DNA of 64,000 nt, from contig CAKSHH010000004.1 of the NCBI GenBank assembly GCA_934456435.1, positions 113,416 to 177,415 on the forward strand. Reading direction: 5' to 3'. The position numbers and the translations under genes were made by a program. Shown here piece after piece: positions 27,576 to 34,237 of this stretch. The notes below the pieces were generated by a model. It ran no database searches and was not told where the DNA came from. It worked only from the letters and a program-made list of their open reading frames with translations. Source of the DNA: an uncultured Eubacteriales bacterium. Lineage in GTDB: Bacteria; Bacillota; Clostridia; Oscillospirales; Acutalibacteraceae. Every line of letters starts with the position of its first letter. Positions within the stretch are counted from its first letter, which is position 1.

Positions 27576-27672
27576 GCCGTCTTTTGGCGGATAAAAAATT
27601 AAATAATAAGTAAATTGAGTTTTTTTATGGGAATTTTGGGAATAAAAAGTTAAAAAATTTGTCTTAATATAG

Positions 27673-27701
27673 TTTACATCTTGAAATAAAAGTGTTATCA
27701 T
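27673..27701 (+). promoter_or_regulatory. Promoter of nifJ
   Basis: TTTACA, 17 bases and TATCAT, about 50 bases before the start codon. Confidence 0.6.
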
Positions 27702-27752
27702 TATGGGTGGTAAATTATGAATTGCTATTAACTTTACAAGGAGGAACAAAGA

Positions 27753-30700
27753 ATGGCAAGAACAAAGAAAACCATGGATGGTAATACCGCTGCCGCTCAC
27801 GTATCTTATGCGTTTACGGAAGTTGCCGGTATCTATCCCATCACTCCGTCGAGCCCGATGGCTGACTATGTTGACCAGTGGTCGGCACAGGGACGTAAAA
27901 ACATTTTCGGCACAACCGTCAAGGTTGCCGAGATGCAGTCTGAGGCAGGTGCTTCCGGTACTGTACACGGCTCTTTGGCAGCAGGTGCGCTGACAACGAC
28001 TTACACGGCGTCACAGGGACTTCTCCTTATGATTCCTAATATGTACAAGATCGCGGGCGAGCTCCTTCCCTGCGTATTCCATGTATCCGCTCGTTGCGTT
28101 GCGTCTCACGCGCTTAACATCTTCGGCGATCACTCAGACGTTTATGCCTGCCGCCAGACAGGTTTCGCAATGCTTGCAGAAACAAATCCGCAGGAAGTTA
28201 TGGACCTCGGTGCAGTTGCTCACCTTGCAGCGATTGAGGGCAGAGTTCCGTTCATCAACTTCTTTGACGGTTTCCGTACATCTCACGAGATTCAGAAGAT
28301 TGAAATCTGGGATTACGACGATCTTAAGGAAATGTGCGATATGGATGCAGTTGCTGCATTCAGACACAGAGCTCTCAATCCTGAGCATCCCGTAATGCGC
28401 GGTTCTCACGAGAACGATGATATCTTCTTCCAGCACCGTGAGGCTTGCAACAAGTACTATGACGCAGTTCCGGCTGTTGTTGAGAAGTACATGGGCAAGG
28501 TAAACGCAAAGCTCGGCACAAACTATCAGCTCTTCAACTACTACGGCGCTGAGGACGCAGAGAACGTAATCGTTGCTATGGGTTCAATCTGCGACGTTGC
28601 AGAAGAGGTTATCGACTACCTTACCGCTAAGGGCGAGAAGGTCGGTCTTATCAAGGTTCGTCTTTACAGACCTTTCTCTGTTGAGAAGTTTGTTGAGGCA
28701 ATTCCGGCTTCCTGCAAGAAGCTTGCTGTTCTTGACAGAACAAAGGAGCCCGGTTCAATCGGTGAGCCTCTCTTCCTTGATGTTGTTGCCGCTCTCAACG
28801 CAGCAGGCAAGGACGGTATCAAGGTTATCGGCGGCCGTTACGGTCTCGGTTCTAAGGATACACCGCCGTCAAGCGTATTCGCTGTATATGACGAGCTCAA
28901 GAAGGACGCTCCCAAGGCTCACTTCACAATCGGTATCAACGATGATGTTACTTATCTTTCACTTGAAGAGAAGCCGGCTCCGAATACAGCAGCCGAGAGC
29001 ACAATCGAGTGTAAATTCTGGGGTCTCGGCGGTGACGGTACAGTCGGCGCAAACAAGGACTCCATCAAGATCATCGGTGACCACACAGACAAGTATGCTC
29101 AGGCATATTTCCAGTACGACTCAAAGAAGACCGGCGGTATCACTATCTCCCATCTTCGTTTCGGTGATGAGCCGATCAAGAGTCCCTATTATGTAAACAA
29201 GGCTGACTTTGTTGCCTGCCACAACCCGTCCTACATCGAAAAAGGCTACAAGATGGTCAACGATGTTAAGCCGGGTGGAGTATTCCTTATCAACTGCCAG
29301 TGGGATGCCGCTGAGCTTGCTGAGAAGATGAATGCGGAGACAAAGCAGTACATCGCAAAGAATAACATTCAGCTTTATACAGTTAACGCTATTGACATCG
29401 CTGCTGAAATCGGCCTTGGCAAGCGTACAAATACAGTCCTTCAGTCTGCTTTCTTTGCTCTTGCAAAGGTTCTTCCTGTTGACGAGGCTATCGGCTACAT
29501 GAAGGAAAAGGCACAGAAGTTCATGAAGAAGGGTAAAGAAATCGTTGAGATGAACGAAAAGGCTATTGACGCAGGTGCAACAGCATTCGTTAAGATCGAC
29601 GTTCCGGCTGACTGGGCAAACGCAGTTGACGCTGACGTTGAGGTTAAGACCGAGGGCCCGGCAAAGCTTGTTGAGCAGGTTGACAGCATCATGAAGCCCG
29701 TCGGACACATGGACGGCTATGAGCTTTCAGTCGGCAAGTTCTCAAATCATGTTGACGGTACGTTCGAGCAGGGCGCATCGGCTTATGAGAAGCGCGGCGT
29801 TGCAGTTATGGTTCCTGAGTGGAACGCTGAGACCTGTGCAAAGTGTAACAAGTGTGCTTATGTTTGTCCGCACGCTACCATCAGACCTTTCGCTCTCAGC
29901 GAGGAAGAGAAGGCAGCAGCTCCGGCAGTTACCAAGTTTGCTCCGAAGCCGATCGTAAAGACAAACTACACATATACTCTTGCAATCTCCCCGATGGATT
30001 GTATGGGATGCGGCGTATGTATCGGCGTTTGCCCGACTAAGTCGCTCAAGATGGTATCCCGTGAGAGCCAGGACGAGCAGCAGGCAGCATTTGATTACTG
30101 CGTAGCTAACGTTGATGAGAAGAAAGACCTTACAGCTAAGATCAACGTTATCTCCAGCCAGTACAAGAAGCCTCTCCTTGAGTTCTCAGGCTCATGTGCA
30201 GGCTGTGCAGAGACATCTTATGCACGTCTTATCACACAGCTCTTCGGTGACAGAATGTACATTTCCAACGCAACAGGTTGTTCTTCAATCTGGGGCGGCC
30301 CGGCAGGTACATCACCGTACACAACAGACAAGAACGGCAAGGGTCCGGCATGGGCGAACTCCCTCTTCGAGGATAACGCAGAGCACGGCTACGGTATGTA
30401 CCTCGGCCAGAAGGCTCTCAGAAACAACCTCATTGAGAAGGTTACAGCCCTTGCAGCTAAGGACGGCGTAAGCGCAGAGATTAAGGCTGCCGCAGACGAG
30501 TACCTTGCAACAGTAAATGACGGCGAGAAGAACAGCGCTGCAACAGATGCTCTCGTAGCTGAGCTTGAGAAGTGCGGCTGCGACGACGCTAAGGAAATCC
30601 TCGCTCAGAAGGATTACCTCTCCAAGAAGTCCGTATGGATCTTCGGCGGCGACGGTTGGGCTTATGATATCGGTTTCGGCGGACTTGATCATGTTCTTGC

Positions 30701-31292
30701 TTCCGGTGAAGATGTAAACGTTATGGTATTCGATACCGAGGTTTACTCCAACACAGGCGGACAGGCTTCCAAGGCATCTCAGATCGGTCAGGTTGCTCAG
30801 TTCGCAGCAGCAGGTAAGGCAATAGCTAAGAAGAGCCTTGCTGAGATCGCAATGTCTTACGGCTACATCTATGTTGCTCAGATCGCTATGGGCGCAGACC
30901 AGAACCAGACACTTAAGGCTCTCCAGGAGGCTGAGGCTTATCCGGGACCGTCGCTTGTTATCGGCTACGCTCCCTGCGAGATGCACAGCATCAAGGGCGG
31001 CATGGTAAACTGCCAGGCTGAGATGAAGAGAGCGGTTGAGTGCGGATATTGGAATATGTTCCGTTACAACCCGGCACTCAAGGCAGAGGGCAAGAATCCG
31101 TTTACAGTTGATTCTAAGGTTCCCGCAACAGAGGGCTACCGTGCATTCCTTATGAACGAGGCTCGTTACTCGGCTCTTACACGTTCGTTCCCGGAGAGAG
31201 CAGAAAAGCTCTTCGAGAAGGCAGAGGACGGCGCAAAGGATCGTTATGCACATCTCCAGAAGCTTGTTAAGCTTTACGGCACAGAGGAATAA
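27753..31292 (+). CDS. nifJ: Pyruvate:ferredoxin (flavodoxin) oxidoreductase
   Basis: A 1179-aa single-chain PFOR that oxidises pyruvate to acetyl-CoA and CO2 and reduces ferredoxin, a core reaction of anaerobic fermenters. Domains in order: pyrimidine-binding domain (AYAFTEVAGIYPITPSSPM region near residues 15-35), transketolase-like domain II, gamma domain (about 420-620), two 4Fe-4S motifs (CAKCNKCAYVCP near 695 and CMGCGVCIGVCP near 752), and the TPP domain with GCSSIWGG, FGGDGWAYDIGFGG and YSNTGGQAS. Length is normal. The ribosome binding site is AAGGAGG. It is a single-gene unit with high codon bias, as expected for abundant protein. Confidence 0.97.
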   Translation: MARTKKTMDGNTAAAHVSYAFTEVAGIYPITPSSPMADYVDQWSAQGRKNIFGTTVKVAEMQSEAGASGTVHGSLAAGALTTTYTASQGLLLMIPNMYKIAGELLPCVFHVSARCVASHALNIFGDHSDVYACRQTGFAMLAETNPQEVMDLGAVAHLAAIEGRVPFINFFDGFRTSHEIQKIEIWDYDDLKEMCDMDAVAAFRHRALNPEHPVMRGSHENDDIFFQHREACNKYYDAVPAVVEKYMGKVNAKLGTNYQLFNYYGAEDAENVIVAMGSICDVAEEVIDYLTAKGEKVGLIKVRLYRPFSVEKFVEAIPASCKKLAVLDRTKEPGSIGEPLFLDVVAALNAAGKDGIKVIGGRYGLGSKDTPPSSVFAVYDELKKDAPKAHFTIGINDDVTYLSLEEKPAPNTAAESTIECKFWGLGGDGTVGANKDSIKIIGDHTDKYAQAYFQYDSKKTGGITISHLRFGDEPIKSPYYVNKADFVACHNPSYIEKGYKMVNDVKPGGVFLINCQWDAAELAEKMNAETKQYIAKNNIQLYTVNAIDIAAEIGLGKRTNTVLQSAFFALAKVLPVDEAIGYMKEKAQKFMKKGKEIVEMNEKAIDAGATAFVKIDVPADWANAVDADVEVKTEGPAKLVEQVDSIMKPVGHMDGYELSVGKFSNHVDGTFEQGASAYEKRGVAVMVPEWNAETCAKCNKCAYVCPHATIRPFALSEEEKAAAPAVTKFAPKPIVKTNYTYTLAISPMDCMGCGVCIGVCPTKSLKMVSRESQDEQQAAFDYCVANVDEKKDLTAKINVISSQYKKPLLEFSGSCAGCAETSYARLITQLFGDRMYISNATGCSSIWGGPAGTSPYTTDKNGKGPAWANSLFEDNAEHGYGMYLGQKALRNNLIEKVTALAAKDGVSAEIKAAADEYLATVNDGEKNSAATDALVAELEKCGCDDAKEILAQKDYLSKKSVWIFGGDGWAYDIGFGGLDHVLASGEDVNVMVFDTEVYSNTGGQASKASQIGQVAQFAAAGKAIAKKSLAEIAMSYGYIYVAQIAMGADQNQTLKALQEAEAYPGPSLVIGYAPCEMHSIKGGMVNCQAEMKRAVECGYWNMFRYNPALKAEGKNPFTVDSKVPATEGYRAFLMNEARYSALTRSFPERAEKLFEKAEDGAKDRYAHLQKLVKLYGTEE

Positions 31293-31313
31293 TCCTCTAA
31301 ATAAATGAATTAA

Positions 31314-31341
31314 GCCTCCCACGCCGGGAGGCTTTAAGTTT
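31314..31341 (+). terminator. Terminator of nifJ
   Basis: GCCTCCC/GGGAGGC stem with a 5-base loop, followed by TTTAAGTTTT. Confidence 0.85.
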
Positions 31342-31356
31342 TGATGAAACCTTAAT

Positions 31357-31384
31357 CGTAGGGCATGATGCCCACATCATGCCG
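31357..31384 (+). repeat. CGTAGGG palindrome repeat, copy 1
   Basis: CGTAGG is followed by a GGCATGATG/CATCATGCC stem around CCCA. The same palindrome occurs again at 38812-38839 with no gene in common. There is no U-tract, so it is not a simple terminator. Confidence 0.8.
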
Positions 31385-31414
31385 AGAAACTTGCACAAAC
31401 CGACCACGCCTTCC

Positions 31415-31538
31415 CCTTGAAGGTAGCTGTCACGGCTTGTCCGTGACTGAGGGGTTTGCTTAAAAGTTTGATGAAACTCGTTTCAACCCCTCCGGCTTCG
31501 GCGTAAACCGCCAAACCCACCTCCCCTAAAGGGGCGGC
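31415..31538. repeat. Paired GC-rich structured repeat modules
   Basis: This holds an inverted pair. The left half has a GTCACGG/CCGTGAC hairpin ending in ACTGAGGGGTTT; the right half (31485-31538) reads AACCCCTCCG, a degenerate hairpin, ACCTCCCCT and AGGGGCGGC. The same arrangement recurs at 53950-54059. It is non-coding. Confidence 0.7.
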
Positions 31539-31593
31539 AATAAAGTTAGCTAAACAAAACAAATTATATAAAACTAAACGACTCGCACAACCT

Positions 31594-31650
31594 CAGCCTC
31601 CCCTTGATTTGAGGTCAAGGGGAGGTGTCTCGAAGAGACGGAGGGGATAA
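31594..31650 (-). repeat. Structured repeat module, minus orientation
   Basis: Read on the minus strand: CCCCTCC, then a GTCTC/GAGAC hairpin, ACCTCCCC, and a long CTCCCCTTGA/TCAAGGGGAG stem ending in GGCTGAG. It matches modules at 56980-57033 and 59618-59671. Confidence 0.75.
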
Positions 31651-31683
31651 AAATTAGTAATTATCAATATTTAAAATAAATCA

Positions 31684-31711
31684 CGGCACGATGTGGTCAT
31701 CGTGCCCTACG
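31684..31711 (-). repeat. CGTAGGG palindrome repeat, copy 2
   Basis: On the minus strand, CGTAGG precedes a GGCACGATG/CATCGTGCC stem around ACCA. Compared with copy 1, both stem arms have changed together, so pairing is kept. A half copy (TTGTGCCCTACG) lies at 31743-31754. Confidence 0.8.
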
Positions 31712-31775
31712 ATAAGCATTGATGATACTTCAACCGTTAAAATTGTGCCCTACGACGGGTTGTTGAAACCTGAAT

Positions 31776-31804
31776 CGTAGGGTGTGATGACCACATCACA
31801 CCGT
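31776..31804 (+). repeat. CGTAGGG palindrome repeat, copy 3
   Basis: CGTAG followed by a GGTGTGATG/CATCACACC stem around ACCA. Again the stem differs from copies 1 and 2 by compensating changes. Confidence 0.8.
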
Positions 31805-31828
31805 GGAATCTGATGAAACCTATTTCCT

Positions 31829-31878
31829 CTCCCTCCGTCACGGCTTTGCCGTGCTACCTTCCTCATCAGATAGAGGCG
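31829..31878 (+). repeat. Degenerate structured repeat module
   Basis: CTCCCTCCG is followed by a CACGGC/GCCGTG hairpin and ACCTTCCTCATC...GATAGAGG, a weakened version of the module seen at 31594 and 56980. The whole interval 31342-31925 between nifJ and the EF-G paralogue contains only such repeats and no credible gene. Confidence 0.6.
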
Positions 31879-31925
31879 AAAAGCCGGCTAAAACATTTAA
31901 AGCAATCATTACTTGCATCCTTGCA

Positions 31926-31963
31926 TAAAAAATCAACCGCCCTCATTACAAGAGCGGTTGATT
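31926..31963 (-). terminator. Terminator of the EF-G-like gene
   Basis: On the minus strand, AATCAACCGC/GCGGTTGATT forms the stem, followed by a run of T. Confidence 0.88.
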
Positions 31964-31975
31964 GCTGTTTATAAA

Positions 31976-34015
31976 TTATTCATCTTCAAGAAGCTTTGCT
32001 TCTGCAATAACTTTTTCTGCGACGGGAGCCGGAGCGTCCTCATAACGTGTAAATTCAAATGTGAACGAACCTCTGCCTGCCGTTACGGAACGGAGAACCG
32101 TTGAGAAGTTAGCCATTTCAGCCATCGGTACTTCGGCTACAAGCTCCTGGAGACTGTGATCGTCTTCGGACGGACCCATGCCGAGAACACGGCCGCGGCG
32201 CTTTGTAACGTCGCCCATGATGTCGCCGAGATATGCTTCGGGCATAAGAGCCTTGAGTGTTCCGATCGGCTCAAGGATTGCCGGACTTGCCTGAGGAATA
32301 CCTGCCTTGAATGCAAGGGAAGCCGCGGTCTTGAATGCCATTTCCGAGGAGTCAACCGGGTGATACGAACCGTCGTAAAGAACCGCCTTGAGACCTACCA
32401 TCGGGTAGCCTGCCATGACGCCCTTTTTCATGCACTCGCGCAGACCCTTTTCAACTGCCGGGAAGTAGTTTTTCGGAACGGAACCGCCGACAACCTCGGA
32501 TTCAAATACAAGATCGTCGCCGTCTGTCGGCTCAAAACGAATCCATACGTCACCGAACTGACCGTGACCGCCTGACTGCTTCTTGTGGCGTCCCTGAACC
32601 TTAACGGTCTTGCGGATAGCCTCTCTGTATGCAACGCGCGGCGGAGTAAGCTCAACGTCAATGCCGAACTTGCTCTTGAGCTTGGAAACAATGATGTCAA
32701 GGTGCTGTTCGCCGAGACCCGAAAGGATCTGCTCCTTTGTCTCATGGTTCAGCTCAAACTTGATTGTCGGATCCTCTTCAAGGAGTCTGTTTATGCCTGT
32801 AACAACCTTCTCTTCGTCGCCCTTCTTGCAAGCCTTGACAGCCATTGAAAGGCACGGCTTCGGGAAGTTGATACCGCTGAGCTCAATAATGTCGGATGCG
32901 CTGCAAATCGTGTCGCCTGTCTTGACGCAGTTGAGCTTTGTTACAACGCCGATGTCACCGGCAGGTATGCACTTGCAGTCCTCGGACTTGTTTCCTCTGA
33001 TTGTGATTATCTTGCCCATACGCTCTGTTTCGCCCGTGCGAGCGTTGTAAACAGGAGTTTCGGGAGTAATCTTGCCGCTGTCAACCTTGAAATATGACAT
33101 CTTGCCGACGAACGGGTCGGCAACGGTCTTGAAGCAAAGAGCCGCAAGAGGACCGTTTTCGTCACACGCAACGTCTTTACCGCCTGCGTAAGAAGCGGCG
33201 TCGGGAGCGGAATATGCAAGCTCATCCATAAGGAGGTCTACGCCGTCCATTGTGTAGCCTGAGCAAGCGTATACGGGATAAACCGAGCTGGTATTAACGC
33301 CGTCGTTGAGAGCCTTGATGATCTCTTTACGGGTGAACTCTTCGCCTGCGAAGAACTTTTCCATGAGCTCGTCACTTGCCGTTGCAACAGCCTCGGTAAG
33401 AATGTCGAGCATTTCCTGAATTTTATCGTCTTCGGGCATCGGAATTTCAACAGCCTTGCCGTCGTGGTACTCATAACCCTTGCGAGCGGCGAGGTTGACA
33501 TAAGCCTTGACCTGACCGTCAACTATGTAAGGAACGATAACCGGGCAAACGGCGCCGCCGTGAACTGCCTTGATTTCGTCAAAGGTTTTGTAGAAATCGG
33601 CGTGTTCCTTGTCGCAGCGTGTAATTGCGAACATCTTGCCGCGTTTTTTAGCAGCCTTGAACGCCTTTTCTGCGCCGACGTCATATTTGTGACCTGCACC
33701 GAGAACGATGAGCACGCACTCTGAAGCCGCGATACCCTCACACATTTCACCCTCAAAGTCGAAAAGACCCGGAGTGTCGATTATATTAAGCTTGCAGTCT
33801 TTCCACTCGATGGGAGCAACCGCGGCGGAAATTGAAACGTTACGTCTTCTTTCTTCGGGATCAAAGTCGAGAACGGCTGTTCCGTCGTCAACTCTGCCGA
33901 GTCTGTCCGTAAGACCTGCGATATAAAGCATTGCTTCCGCAAGAGTTGTTTTGCCGCGTCCTGCGTGACCTGCAACTGCAATATTTCTGATATCCTTAGC
34001 GTTATAGTACTTCAA
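31976..34015 (-). CDS. Elongation factor G-like protein (EF-G paralogue)
   Basis: A 679-aa translational GTPase-like protein with the five-domain EF-G layout: G1 GHAGRGKTT (residues 16-24), G3 DTPGLFDF, domain II (AALCFKTVADPFVGK), domain IV (VQGRHKKQSGGHGQFGDVW) and domain V (GAGE-like end RGRVLGMGPSEDDHSLQ). The G4 motif NKxD, which reads guanine, is replaced by TRCD (AITRCDKEHADFY). Paralogues of this kind are widespread in Clostridia and Actinobacteria and their job is poorly defined. It starts with TTG after AAGGAGG; the leader is long and structured. Confidence 0.88.
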   Translation of the reverse strand: MKYYNAKDIRNIAVAGHAGRGKTTLAEAMLYIAGLTDRLGRVDDGTAVLDFDPEERRRNVSISAAVAPIEWKDCKLNIIDTPGLFDFEGEMCEGIAASECVLIVLGAGHKYDVGAEKAFKAAKKRGKMFAITRCDKEHADFYKTFDEIKAVHGGAVCPVIVPYIVDGQVKAYVNLAARKGYEYHDGKAVEIPMPEDDKIQEMLDILTEAVATASDELMEKFFAGEEFTRKEIIKALNDGVNTSSVYPVYACSGYTMDGVDLLMDELAYSAPDAASYAGGKDVACDENGPLAALCFKTVADPFVGKMSYFKVDSGKITPETPVYNARTGETERMGKIITIRGNKSEDCKCIPAGDIGVVTKLNCVKTGDTICSASDIIELSGINFPKPCLSMAVKACKKGDEEKVVTGINRLLEEDPTIKFELNHETKEQILSGLGEQHLDIIVSKLKSKFGIDVELTPPRVAYREAIRKTVKVQGRHKKQSGGHGQFGDVWIRFEPTDGDDLVFESEVVGGSVPKNYFPAVEKGLRECMKKGVMAGYPMVGLKAVLYDGSYHPVDSSEMAFKTAASLAFKAGIPQASPAILEPIGTLKALMPEAYLGDIMGDVTKRRGRVLGMGPSEDDHSLQELVAEVPMAEMANFSTVLRSVTAGRGSFTFEFTRYEDAPAPVAEKVIAEAKLLEDE

Positions 34016-34035
34016 AAAATAACCTCCTTACGTTT

Positions 34036-34107
34036 TACATTGATTTCAGCGCACCTTAATGATTTTGAGCGAAGAATTGGACCGATAGTTGTCTCTCTAT
34101 CAATGTA
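34036..34107 (-). promoter_or_regulatory. Structured 5' leader of the EF-G-like gene
   Basis: On the minus strand, TACATTGAT (34107-34099) pairs perfectly with ATCAATGTA (34044-34036), closing a domain of about 54 bases. Inside, TTCTTCGC and GCGCTGAA can form a nested stem with a 2x2 internal loop. An alternative GATAG/CTATC pairing overlaps the closing helix. The helix ends about 10 bases before the AAGGAGG site, so it could control ribosome access. I know no described RNA class that matches. Confidence 0.45.
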
Positions 34108-34118
34108 TCAACATTCTA

Positions 34119-34147
34119 ACTATATCACATATTACTATAAAATACAA
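34119..34147 (-). promoter_or_regulatory. Promoter of the EF-G-like gene
   Basis: Minus strand TTGTAT (34147-34142), 17 bases and TATAGT (34124-34119). The resulting leader is about 95 bases. Confidence 0.6.
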
Positions 34148-34180
34148 TAGGTTTTAAAAAAATATGTTAAATATTATTAA

Positions 34181-34226
34181 AAAAAGACAAAGAATATGGA
34201 CACAAGCAATTTGCCTGTGTCCATAT
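34181..34226 (-). terminator. Terminator of the dockerin/LRR gene
   Basis: Minus-strand hairpin ATATGGACACAGGC/GCTTGTGTCCATAT with a short loop; a T-rich tract follows after ATTCTTTG. Confidence 0.8.
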
Positions 34227-34237
34227 ATTTTATAAAT

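Noticed and set aside
27600..27670. AT-rich region before nifJ as a possible Rex site
   Set aside because: GTTAAAAAATTTGTC matches only one half of the Rex palindrome.
30312..31322. 336-codon open frame antisense to nifJ
   Set aside because: It is a by-product of nifJ codon bias; the product is leucine/cysteine-rich with no recognisable domain.
31357..31804. CGTAGGG palindromes as intrinsic terminators
   Set aside because: None is followed by a U-tract on either strand, and nifJ already has a strong terminator at 31314.
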